From Glossina fuscipes (lineage: Eukaryota > Arthropoda > Insecta > Diptera > Glossinidae), in contig NW_023998415.1 in NCBI RefSeq assembly GCF_014805625.2, positions 20,217,939 through 20,281,938 of the forward strand: DNA of 64,000 bases, given 5' to 3'. The first letter of the stretch is position 1; every line of letters starts with the position of its first letter. The notes beneath the pieces were generated by a model. It had not been told where the DNA came from. It saw only the letters and a program-made list of their open reading frames with translations, and did not search any database. Below are positions 13,389 to 24,987 of this stretch, in pieces. The translations under genes and the position numbers were made by a program.

Positions 13389-13414
13389 TAGAGGTCTGTC
13401 ATGTGTGTAAATTC
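13389..13414. repeat. Candidate 3' terminal inverted repeat of M1
   Basis: The plus strand reads TAGAGGTCTGTCATGTGTGT then AAATTC. This resembles the reverse complement of the sequence at the other end of M1, sharing AGGTCT and TRTRTAAATTC, with a short length difference between. Confidence 0.4.
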
Positions 13415-13966
13415 TCGATAATTTTTGATCAAATTGATCTGATTGACTAACAATCGCATTATTCACCAACAATATCCATGATTTTTTGGAGCTGCCTTAT
13501 CTGGCAGCTTGCGGATGTCTCCGCGAGGAGACAGACATTGTCTCATTTTCGCACATCTTCAAGTTGACAGAGCCAGTAATCTGCTTAATATGACTGCATC
13601 AATCTGAAACAGTGCTAGGCAGAAGGACGCAGCTCTGAAGAGTACGATGCAATCGGAAGATGTTTCCAGACCAAGTTAATGATCACTTCCTGGATTGCTT
13701 TTGTACACGTAAGATTTTAAAACAAAAAATACTTTCTAACTGACCCATAGCTTGATGCATTTTCAGCATAAGCCAACTTGAGCATTTCAGTAGCTTTAGT
13801 TACATTTTCCTCGAAGTTAACACGGAAGAACATGCAATGCCGCAAATACTGCTTCTTGACATCCACCACTTTCCGCTTCGCCCTAGCCAATACTATACAT
13901 GTCGAAAATTTTGGGAGAATTGAATGCATCAGGTAGATTTTATAAAACGGCAAATTTCAAGGTAAA

Positions 13967-13985
13967 GAATTTATATGTAGACCTA
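13967..13985. repeat. Candidate 5' terminal inverted repeat of M1
   Basis: The minus strand reads TAGGTCTACATATAAATTC just upstream of the N-terminal coding remnant. It pairs with the end at 13389-13414 and is flanked by TA-rich sequence, as expected for mariner targets. Confidence 0.4.
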
Positions 13986-14986
13986 TTATGTAATGTAATA
14001 AATACGAATTTGTTATGCCTGGCAGGAGAAAGGCGTTCGTCAGCCTTGTCGCTCGTCAGCAAATCGACATGGATTTAAACGGTTCGCTTGTCTGCTTCTA
14101 AATTGGCGACTGGCCAATGGTTGTCACTAGCCTTAAAGCACTCAGCATATATCTTGTATTTGTAATTCCACTCCAATAATATATATATATATATATAAAA
14201 CGATTCCACAATAATACGATGGACCGTTTGGCCATCGTATTTATGTTACCCTACACCCTATTTAGCCTCACTTATATATTACGCTTTGTTCAACGCCTGC
14301 AAAATTTTACGTCGATTTCCCGTTAAACTGAAAAAACAGATCGTTTCCTTTGAAAGCTAAAGAACAGAAGAACATTCATTAATTCAATAATTATTGACAA
14401 GCATATGGAATCGATTTGCCGAACGTGGAAAGAGCAAATCTGAGGATAAATTTGTAAAACTTTTAACTTGCGTTGAGCGTGCAAATGGCTGAATGATTTC
14501 TACTCTTTATCCTAATCAAAGGTATACATCCGCGCTATCAAATTTATGCCGTTTGACTATTAATTCAGAATATATGTATATCGCATGGTACAACCTTCTA
14601 TGTGAATTCTTAAGCATCTCTGCGTAAGGAATGTAAGTAAATGAATACATAAACAGCCGAGTACAAGCATATTTTTGCAGTTTTAGCTACACTTGCCGCA
14701 ATACTGCATATATTTCAGTCCATGTGTTCTAGTAAAGTATTGAAAAGTATTTAATAAATATATGTTTTGCGAGGCAAAATGATTGTTAATATCATCATTA
14801 TTACTGTGCTTTATAGTTGTGCAATGAAAGCCAATAAAGTAAAGTAGAGTTTTTATGAAAAGAGACATAAATAGAAGATTGCTATGTTGATAGCGTTGTG
14901 ATGAGCGCTTCCATAAAATCCCTTCAGGGATTCATGCGGATTATTATGTTTTCGTGCGTATTTAGTTACATGTAATGTATGAATCT

Positions 14987-15018
<32 letters not shown>

Positions 15019-15044
15019 TGTATGTATTTATATATAAATGAATG

Positions 15045-15075
<31 letters not shown>

Positions 15076-18000
15076 GGGTGCATGCTTATTACTTTATATC
15101 TAATTTGTGCGAGTGTTAAGACAACAATTTATTTCAATTATTGCTTATGTTTTCTGATTTAATGTTTCTTTTTTCTCCATTCACTTGTAAGAAATTTCAA
15201 AAGAGTTAGAAGGGATTTCAGTTAAACACACCCTACTGACATTGATGGTTCAATTAAATTGAAAAGCAAAAAAAAAAACAAGGGTTTGTCTTGGCTGAGG
15301 TTCTTTTGCTTTTTAGTTTTTGTGTGAGTTGCAAACTTCAACTTAATGGTTTCAGAGTAAATTTTTTTTTAATTGGAAAAGAAAAAGTTTTAATATAATT
15401 CATTTATCACAATAAGTAAGCATTAAGGTTTTCACATGCTTGCAGCGTATAAAAATGCGATAGGGGGAGACAGTATACTCGTTCAAACTGAGTTGAATCT
15501 GCCAACTTAAGAAGTTAAGATTAATCAAATTTTCAAATCCCCGACCCTAAATAAATCTGAATTTTAATTTCCATTCTTCTCTTTTGGGCATATTCGGGCC
15601 GTCAATTAATTTATTAGGCCGTTTGTTTCACATCCTGGTAATAATTTCTTTTTATTTCTATTACATGACTGTATATATTGGGTTGACCAGGAAGCATTTT
15701 TTTTTTTTTTTTTTTTTTTAAGCCTAAAACTTTTGATTTCGGTTATAGGATGAAAAAGGAATATTATTTACCGAGCAATAATATGCAACCCCTTTTAATG
15801 ACAAAATTTGAAGAAGAATCTGTAGACGACATAAAAGACTAGTTTTGACCATCAAAATTATGCAAGAGCTCGCGGAGTTTAAAAAATGAAATGCAATACA
15901 AATCAGTCCGTCGATATATCTATCTCTAACTTGAAGAGGCCAGATGTAGAAAGACGGTTAGTTTCCCAAATAAAAAAATACCGTAGGTGATTTTTACATT
16001 TACCCTGAGATGGTAGTTTGAGAAGCATAAACAGGAACCTACATCTAAATTATTTGCCAGATTATGATCAGCCAAGTTCGATTCGTAAACATCCTACAGA
16101 TACAAGGTATCTTCAAAATTGCAAATATATGGGCAGACCTTAGACGAACGAATAGTACGGGCAAGGGTGTATGCTTGTACTTAATTCAGAAAATGATTCT
16201 GAAATTATCGGTATGATAAAAAGTGGGTCCAAGTCAAATCTTCCAGAGTGCAATACGTATCCGGGTGTAAATGTAATTATTTGGCATTTCTTCTTTCTTT
16301 TGTTTTTCGTTTTTTTTTTTTTTTTTTGTAAAACGTAAGCATTGCTATTAAGCTGATAACAAAAGTTTTCGCTACTCATATCTAGATAGCGTTGCCGTTG
16401 CTTTAAAGGACTTCCTTAAATGTTGGAATGGGATTTTTTTCTAATTTAACTGTGAAATCAATCCGATTATGGCTGCGCAATAAAATACTTGTACCTTTCT
16501 TATATCGCTTTCTTGCATGCGAGTAATGTCACTTTCATGCAAAAAAAAAAAATTAATCTAATAATTTAAAACTATATAGCGGTTTTTTTTTTTTTTTTTT
16601 TTAAGAAATCCTCTGCTTTTATTAATGAAAACGAAAGACGATCTTTTCCATTTGTGATATGTATTTATTTAAGAGTAAAATTAAAAGGACCAATTTATTG
16701 ATAATTTTCAATTATATTTTTAGAAAAATGCTTCTAATCATTCCGATAGTAAATTATGCTTTAAAGTCACTTTGAATTCATTTTCAATTTAGTAAAAGTT
16801 TTCATTTCACCTTTTTGTAGATTTCTTCAACTCATTATTTATATGCACGCATATACCTTGAAAATGTAATTTAAAATTTTATTTTTATTTACTTTGGTTA
16901 AGCAATACGAGAAAGAAAAGAAAGGGTGAGAAAACCAAAAAATTTGCCAACATTGTTATGGTAATTCTTTCAAGTTCTTCATTGACTGCTCAAATAGTAC
17001 GGAATAGTACGGACATTTGTTGAGTAATGTCAAGAACATATATATAATATATAATTTAAACTATTTATATATAAGAAGATTTTTCAATCATTATTTTCAT
17101 TATTATTATGTAAATAAGTGATTTTTTTTTTTTAAGAAGTCAGCCAACATATATATATATATATTCATTTAAATTTGCAAGTATTTCATGCATATGTTGA
17201 CTTTCAGAAGTCATATATAGTACACGGGGAGAAAGTATAAATAACTTGCACTCGTTTTCCTGTTTAACACATACATGAGAATAAAACTAATAAAAATGTA
17301 ATATATAATCATAGAGGTACTAATATAAGTTTAAACTAAGGGGAGGGATGTTTTGGGAAACGCAGACCTTTGTATAAATATGCATTTATTATATACATTA
17401 TACATACATTAACATGTAAATATTTATATATATATACATTTTATATCAAATACTTGTTGGTCATGTAATAAAGAACCAAAGCAAGATAGCATGTATAAAA
17501 ATAAAAACAAAAAACAACAAAGCAAAAAGAGAGCAACGAAATGTTAGTTTGTCACGCAAATTCCGAAAAAGACGCAATTAACAAACTATACTCACTTCAA
17601 GGCAACTTTTAGTTACCCATCTAACGATCTAAGCTACAAGAAACAATAAATAAAACAAATACAGCTTTCCGTTTGTTTTAGGCGTGTCAATCGATCGTAT
17701 CGATAAATCGTATTGAAATGATATCTCTACATATATATTATATGTACAGTTATGGAAAATTTATTGCGAAAACATATAAGAATTTTAAATGGGAAGCATT
17801 AGGAATTTTCAATTATTTTCAAATACATTTCCAGCCTTTTTCAACATATTCAGCTTTAAACTTGGAGAACATGATTTGAATTTGATTTAAGTCTATCTAC
17901 TCATTGTTAGGTGTATATATATACGCTATGACAAAATTAATATAACTCGAAATTCTGGTAAGTGGCTGAAAAAAAAAATTTCAGTATTTTCCTTGAAAAA

Positions 18001-19185
18001 ACAATGACGATAACAATGGTCGGATAACTTTACCTACAAGCTGATGTGTAATTCAAACCCTAACTTATAAAATACAAGCCAATTAATTATAAGACTTAAA
18101 TTTGTAGCAATAATTTATTTGTTGAAAAGCTCTTAAAGAAAAAAAAAAAAAAAAATGGCGAAAAGGTAAATAATAAAACAATAGAAAACGATGACGAGAC
18201 TTTGGTTCTTTAACTTTAATAACTAACACTACGGGTTACACACTATACACTAGCAAAATATACGAGAGATTCGTATTAGGAGTAGTCGCGGAGGTTAACT
18301 CAACCGATAGTGCAATAGATAAGCGTCATAGCAGGGGAAACGATATCAGTTATTCAGGCAACGTCTCCTGTACGTGCACAAACACGATAATGGTCAAGGA
18401 GCAAGAAGCCGAAAAAGTTTGCAGAAATTTTTATTGATCGAGCATTCGCTATAGCTAAACATAATTTATTCATGAAAATTATTTCCGCGTATTCTTATTT
18501 GATACTCGAACTTCCTACCTGCTTTTTTTTTTGTATTTTGAATTGGTAAGGAATTGTCGAACGTTTTATTCGCATGTTTTTAATACTTTTATTGATAAAA
18601 AGTGAGAACAGATGGCATTAGTACTTTATACGCCACTAATTATTACAAGCCTTAGTTTTCTTCGATTATCTTGATTGCTTATAGATTCAACAGTGGTTTA
18701 CGTCCTTTCAGCAAATCTGAAATTATTGCGGATATTGTAAAAAATATATGCACGGAAGTGGGAGGGAAGAAATGTTTTCTTCTTTTTCCCTTTTATTTAG
18801 AAAAAGTCAAGAACGGTATGCGCCGTTTACAAGGGGTACGTCGTAAACGGGAACGAACGGCGGTAAGGCAAATGTGAAAAGAACGCGAGGAGGCTTAGCT
18901 TAGCTAGTTAAAGAATTACATTATTTTCATAGTCCGCTAGCGGTCGTATTACTTACGTTTGGCGAAAATTATTTAAATTCTTTACATACAACAACTACTA
19001 CAAGTGCCCGCGACAATCTTTGCAAATTAGTTGAATCCACTTTCCGTACGGTTTACATTTAAAGTATTGCTGATGCTTGTACAATACGATGCAATAAGAA
19101 GGTTAGCGCACTAAATTGTGTTTTGGATATAAAAAGTTGAAATGTACATATATGCAAATGTATATCGATGTTGTTGTTGTTGTTG

Positions 19186-19217
<32 letters not shown>

Positions 19218-19394
19218 TTTTTTTTTATTAAAGCAAAACATATTCACTGCGGGCACAATATGCTTGTCTGCGTGTGTAAACATTGCAACACACTCCCTAC
19301 TGTGTACTTAAGGAAATGACAACTTCTTACTTTTCTTCAAGCTCTGTAACTTATTTCTATATTTCCATAAATATGCATTAGATACATACGCACG

Positions 19395-19425
<31 letters not shown>

Positions 19426-19975
19426 CGTTATGAATATATGTTAACCTCTAAATAAATTTGTTTAAGATTTACATAAAAATCTCTTTAGATTACCAAAGTT
19501 TTTGATAGTAAGTAAAACAAAACATAAAATAATATCGAGATATATTTCTATATCTATCTCTGCGTACCCGAGTATGAATGGAAAGTTGTTTTCGTTTTGT
19601 CGAGGAGAAAGCAAAGAAAAGTTCAAAAGCATTTTATCAAACATATCATCATTAAGTGACTGAAGGTAAGTTAAAGTAGAACTGAAAGAAAACCGAGATT
19701 TCTCTATATTGTGTGGCGGTTATTGTTGTTATTTCTTTGCTTAACTTTTTCTTTTTTTTTTTTTCATATTTTTTCCTTTATAATTGTCATCAGTAAATAT
19801 TGACATTTGTTGTTGTTAATAAGAATAATATTCTATCATAAAGTCAGGTACATAACACAGAAGAAGAGACTCCAAGGAAAATATCCACCCTCGTCAAACA
19901 GTTTCTGTTTCTAAAAAAAAAACATTTAAAAAAAATATTAAAAAAAAATAAAAGAGAAAAGAAAAAAAATTTAAT
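13986..19975. other. Long non-coding stretch, microsatellites only
   Basis: This holds a (TATG)n tract at about 14990-15027 followed by (TA)n to 15068, T-runs at about 15698-15719, 16311-16327 and 16583-16602, a (TTG)n-(TTA)n block at about 19168-19217, and (AT)n at about 19398-19425. A mariner-like end (TTGGGTTGACCAGGAAGCA) at 15678 has no partner. The frame at 18671-18877 ends in a basic stretch (RRLQGVRRKRER) but has no family or splice support. Confidence 0.55.
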
Positions 19976-20550
19976 ATGCAAAATTCGCTTCCAGGCTTAC
20001 TTGCTGCGAATCATGACGAGCTCTGTACTAAAGGTGATGGTGATTGCGATGTTGTGTAAAACAGGACTAACGGTTAATTTCAACTCTTAACGCCGTATAA
20101 AAGGATTCAGAGTAAATTTATATAATGGCATAACACAAATTCTCTTGAGATTTTTCTTAAAGGTTTGCTACCACGTTTTTCCATATTCTCATCATTTTTC
20201 TTTATTCATTTTGCTTTTTATACACTACAAAACTTATTGTCAAGTCATGCTAAATCTATTCAGATGTACGTAACTCCCACCTACAACGAATTAGAATCAT
20301 TTTAAGAGTCGATTTAAGCCTATCTAAGCATGTGTCTTTTTGACGTCTGTCCATGCATTTTTATGCTAAAATAAATTTGCGACAAAAAGCAAATTATATA
20401 CTGCTTGATATGCCATTAGCTGATGCCTATGAATGAGATATATTATGATAATTACAAAATGTAATATGTATTGTATTGGTTTCATTTGGCAATCACTTTC
20501 AGTAAAAAATAAAAACTAAAAACAATATCATCAAGCAGTCAGTCCTATGT

Positions 20551-20787
20551 ATGCATGCCTTTTCAGCAAAAATGAAGAAAGCCATATTATCGACTCAGGT
20601 CATTTTCATAATGAGCATGAGCACATTAAAAAAAGGAAATATTGATGACCAACACATGGAAATAGAAGGAAAACATGAGTGAGTGCGGAAGATCGACTTA
20701 GCTAATTTTGTATTTTATCCTGACGATGATGAAAGCGAAAGAATTGAAATTGAATCTGCTTATCTAGAGGGAATGTTGAAATGGTAG
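20551..20787 (+). other. Coding-like tract interrupted by one TGA
   Basis: From an ATG at 20551 (or the inner ATG at 20572) one frame runs 43 codons, hits TGA at 20680-20682, then stays open 34 more codons to TAG at 20785. The first half includes a hydrophobic stretch AILSTQVIFIMSMS after MKK, which is signal-peptide-like. It is followed by DDQHMEIEGKHE. The second half reads YPDDDESERIEIESAYLEG, acidic and not low-complexity. A splice acceptor-like TTTTCAG lies at 20561-20567, and GTGAGTG at 20679 overlaps the TGA, so the stop could lie inside an intron. The frame is too short to be secure. No family is recognised. Chance, a pseudogene or an exon all remain possible. Confidence 0.2.
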
Positions 20788-22040
20788 CAGTAACATCAAC
20801 CGTAAGGTAGACACCCGAACAGTTGCTGTTAAATCGATTTAGCTATCTACAGTGATTCAAAATTGTGGAAATTGTGGAAATTGCTTATGACATTTTTTCA
20901 TCAAAATTTAATTACATTTCTTCTATACTTTAAATGAAATGCGCTACGTTTTGGCTATGATCATTGGTGAATTTCGAAGGTTTCTAACTAATCAGCTGAA
21001 CTACGAATGATTTTCGCAGCATGTTAGCAAGGGTGAAAGAGATGGCCGACGTTAGCGGTTAGTTTTTAGAATAAGCGAAATCGGCAATGCCGCATAGCCT
21101 AGTATACAAGAAGCACAATTCTTAAGCAGATCTATGCGGATTCAATTCTTGGCGCGGTGGACTATGCAGTAATTATGTATGGCTACAATGGATACGTGAT
21201 CAGTAAAATCGTAACATAGCTGCATTCTATCCCTCCTTCCCCGCCTCTTTCTCTTTGACTTTTGCCGTGCTTATCTGCATCTATAGAGGGTCGTCTTGAA
21301 AGTAAAAAAAAGAAGAAGAAAATACGCTATGCGCTATGTACAATTCTGTAAATTTTTTTTCTTGTTTGTTGCTCTTTTGTAATATTCCTTAGTCGCTTTT
21401 TGCGCATCAAAGGATTAGCATTCGCATTTTTTCTTAAGGTACAAGGATACCTTAAATTAAGCCAAAATTGTCGGCAGTTGTGCAATTAAAACATGAAGGA
21501 AAATAATCGATTATGTCAACATTAAGAAATGGAAAGTCGAAAAAAGAAGCCAAGAAGAAATTTGATCCAATACTTGTGTGACCGAAATGGAAAAGGATAG
21601 TACATTAGATAATTCACTGTTTATTATCTAATCACTAAATTAACTTTCAAAAAGTTGATAGCCAATAGCGATAATTTTAAAATCTAAAACCTCATCTCAA
21701 ATCAAAGCCAAAACTTTTTCCAATGTCGAAAAGAACTAATGACACGACTGCAATTCGCTGTAATTGGTGAGATTGGTGTTGGTCTACTACCTTGTAAACC
21801 CAAATTATTCACTTGATATGTTTTTCAATAATTTTTCATAACGAGCCAATATCAAGAATTGTATGCAATTGTCTATATCATCAATATTGTTAAATTGTAA
21901 ATATAGCCGCGCTAGCCGGGCGTTGAACGAATGATTAAGACGTAGCTGGCAAGCCTTCATAATAATTGCGATATAAACAATAACAATAATAATAATATTA
22001 ATAGTTATTCGCTTCAGCACTTGCAAAAGGACTTGAAATA
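20788..22040. other. Mostly non-coding, short open fragments
   Basis: Two further short plus-strand open stretches lie near 20900-21000 (contains YVLAMIIGEFRRF) and 21103-21217 (contains ADSILGAVDYAVIMYGY). They are in different frames from each other and may belong with the tract at 20.55 kb or be chance. The minus-strand frame at 21805-22026 owes its IIIIVIV stretch to AAT repeats. Confidence 0.3.
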
Positions 22041-22305
22041 GATCCGCCTTTTATCAGAATCACTTTTTAAATCGATTTATACTTGTCCGTCCGTCGATCT
22101 GTCTTGCTTTCTCATATTCAACCGCGACACTGTAATTTTTGGAGATTTTTTTAAAATGAGTTTTGGTACGCTCGCCGCAAGCCCCAACGAAGAATGATAT
22201 TGAAAATGGTTCGCATCGTACCACTGTCTCTATCACTTCTCATACAACGTAGCCGTATCATATTTAATAGTGGGCCGTGACTCACTACAGGACTTTTACT
22301 TAATT
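22041..22305 (+). repeat. Dispersed T-rich repeat, copy R3
   Basis: Contains TCAGAATCACTTTTTAAATC, TTGTCCGTCCGTCGATCTGT, GATATTGAAAATGGTTCGCA, then a 3' part with AGTGGGCCGTGACTCAC. The GGGCCGTG block is shared with R9 and with the sequence following R7. Confidence 0.6.
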
Positions 22306-24069
22306 TATTATAGTCGACTGAAGATAATTTAAACTTAAACACTAAATGACCGGAAGCATTGGGTTATTACTTAAAATTAAATTGACAAACAAGATACAGA
22401 ATTCGGTCCAAGAGAGACCTAAGTGGTATAGTTTGTATATGAAACAGATATCGGATATAAAAGATAGGAAGTCCCCGTAATATGATGTGCGGAATACAGA
22501 CAATTGTTCGAAGGAATTTATTGCTCGAATTTCTTACGACAAAAATTACATATGTTTTAGTTAAAAAGCTATCCAGCATTTGCTTATTGACTTGAAGTTT
22601 AAATCTCTCTTTCTTTTCGTTGTCATACGAACGTAACAGGTTGTAGGCAGTGTCGGTTCCACGCTCTAGAGCGCATATAGGTTTGGTTGCTTGCTTTTTG
22701 TTTTAATTTGATGCAAAAATTCCTATGAATGTTCTTAAGTTTTAAGTTGCGCGCAAGTAAAGCTATGTTTAATTTGACCTTTTACTTAAGCCTTAATTAT
22801 AAAATAGAATTGCGTTATGCTTTCTAAGTATTTTCAAAGGCGAATTGATATCTAAGAACACCTTCTCAAGTTATTTTGTGTGTTTGGCAAGCGACAACAA
22901 GGAGTATTGAAACGATTGTACAGCGAGTGATTGCTTACTTTAAGGCTTTCGTTGGTATTTCTTCATTATGTACGTTTTTCAGAATGTCGAAATAGGCTTT
23001 AATGCACACACACACACACAACATCATATGGCCAGAATTTAATCATTAGTCGATGTTTATGTTTACTAAGCCTGTTTAAATTCGTCTGTTTGCTTTCTTC
23101 CTTTCTTTGTTCGATTTTCTTAAAGGTCGCGTGTGCATAATATTCTCCTTTTTTTCGTTTCTTTGTTTTCCTTTTTGTTTGCACTCACATCACTAAAGTA
23201 TACAATTTTTCTACTTATAACTGCACATACGTTCAATTTATATTTACCTCAACGATCACGTGCGGGTGTTTATCGTTGATATATAAGAATTTTATCTATA
23301 GGGACATGCTTAGGGGTGAATGAGTGTAAATCTCCAATTTTCTTTCATTCTAACTCTCTACTCTTCTTTCAGTCTATCTCTCTCTCTCTCTCTCTGTCAC
23401 ATCTCCATCCCTGTTTCGCTTTTGCATATGATATCTATTGTTTAGTTGTTTTCAAAAGCTTTACAAACAATTTTACTGGCAAAATGTTTTCAAAATGATT
23501 ACTATGCGTTGAATGTATTTTCATCGTTTACTTCTCTCGCTATTGCTGCAAATAAATGCTATATTTTCATGTTATTGTTGTCATTATTGTTGTTGCTATT
23601 GTTGCCATTGTTTTACATTCATCGGTTGCCTGTTTGTTTGACAACGTGCAGGTGTATACGTAAATATTGTCACTTGCTTTCGCAATGAAAGCAATTTAGC
23701 AAAACAATAAAAAGCCTTTAAAAACCTTTCGCAAATTGTAGGACTAGGAGCAAAACGCTGCTACAGTAGCAGCGGCAGCGGCAGCAACACCAGCCGCAGC
23801 AGCAGAGAAAAATAACGAGTGATTCATTGATTTTTTTTCTTTTTCTTTATTTTATTTTATTCTATTTCTTTTTCTATTTCCGCCTCTTACTTTTGCCCCC
23901 TTAACATTCTTAACGTTATTTGCATTCGTTTGACTGTATTTTTCATTGTGCCATGAAAAGCACTTAAATGCGTCTGAAGTTTTCCTAGTGAACAAAATAT
24001 TAGTATATTGATGACGACGGTGATAATGATGATGACGATGTGATGGATTCTTTGCTTGTTTGTTTTTTT

Positions 24070-24100
<31 letters not shown>

Positions 24101-24654
24101 TAGTGAAATTTTATGGAAATGCCTATGTCGCCGACACATCGAATGCAGACGACTGATATTATGCAAAAAAAGCAAAAAAAGCAAAAAAAAAATATTTGTT
24201 TCTGTTTTACTTTCTCGTTTCGAAAATTTGCTCTAGAAGTTTGGATTTTAAGTGTCCGCAAACAGGAAATATATTAACATCTTAAACTTTTCTAAATGCT
24301 ATTAGTTAGTTACTCGCTTTAAGTATATATACATATAATGCCTCTGGCACACAGATCTACAGGTCTAAGAGGATTTCAACTTGCATTTGCTATTTGCATA
24401 TCACTAAATCGAAGTAATTCTAATATTAAATGCTGCTGCCTTTAAAGAGTTTTTCTTCCATAAAAATGTCGAATAATTTGTTAATTACGTTCGAAGAAGT
24501 TAACGCCTTTCATTTGGATTGATCGCAAAGAAGTTCGTCATTTATTCTGAACTATTGCATATAAGCTTGAAAAACAAAAGAATGTAAAAAGGGCCACAAC
24601 TCATATAAAGACTTTTGAAAATTGGGCGTTAAATGGGAAGCAAGCGAAGAAAAA
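22306..24654. other. Non-coding stretch with simple repeats
   Basis: This holds (CA)n at about 23006-23020, (CT)n at about 23381-23395, a CAG/GGC-rich tract at about 23755-23806, and a long A-run at 24079-24101. The frames at 23446-23688 and 23852-24261 are repeat-driven. Nothing else was recognised. Confidence 0.55.
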
Positions 24655-24910
24655 AACCGATTGCAACAATTTCCTGGGGACAAGACACGCCGATGCCCCA
24701 AATTTCATCAAAACATCTCAAAAATTGCTAAAGAAAACATTAAATCACAAGACGTACCGACGGATAGACTAACTTAAATCGATTCAAAAAACGAATTCAA
24801 GCCGACCGGAAGTAGTAAAAGCTGGGCCTATCTCAACCCATTTTGAATGTTGCATACATCCGCACAAACTTAATGTGCCTCTGTACCTCAAGAAGTGTTG
24901 GGTATAAAAA
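24655..24910 (-). repeat. Dispersed T-rich repeat, copy R4
   Basis: This is one of the fullest copies. Minus-strand order is TTTTTATACCCAACACTTCT, GTTTGTGCGGATGTATGCAA, GAATCGATTTAAGTTAGTCT, GAGATGTTTTGATGAAATTT, then the CTTGTCCCC end. The TATACCC start matches R8. It is followed directly by a (TA)n tract at about 24946-24985. Confidence 0.7.
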
Positions 24911-24937
24911 CATATATATTGATGTATATACATATAC

Positions 24938-24987
<50 letters not shown>

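Larger units (their letters stand above)
13389..13985 (-). mobile_element. Internally deleted mariner transposon, copy M1
   Basis: On the minus strand the 13953-13717 frame contains KKQYLRHCMFF, FEENVTKATEMLKLAYAENA and SYGSVRKYF. This fits the N-terminal helix-turn-helix region of mariner transposases (ATEA...YGENA...VRKWF pattern). It then jumps to the C-terminal part. About 13650-13590 reads YSSELRPSA then HCFRLMQSY, matching the family's YSPDLAPSDYHLFRLMQ region around the third catalytic Asp. About 13530-13450 reads RGDIRKLPDK, then in another frame QKIMDIVGE and stop, matching GIRKLPERWQK...GEY. Roughly half of a normal transposase of about 345 residues is missing, including the first two catalytic Asp, and several stops and frameshifts are present. 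Candidate inverted ends share AGGTCT and TAAATTC. It is clearly dead. Confidence 0.75.

Noticed and set aside
15678..15696. TTGGGTTGACCAGGAAGCA as a third mariner end
   Set aside because: Looks like irritans-type mariner ends, but no opposite end or transposase remnant was found in the next 1.5 kb.
21805..22026. Possible single-pass membrane microprotein on the minus strand
   Set aside because: The IIIIVIV segment is encoded by AAT-type repeats; no other support.
23755..23806. CAG/GGC-rich tract as a polyglutamine or Ser-Gly coding exon
   Set aside because: Short, simple-repeat driven, and open for under 40 codons in any frame.
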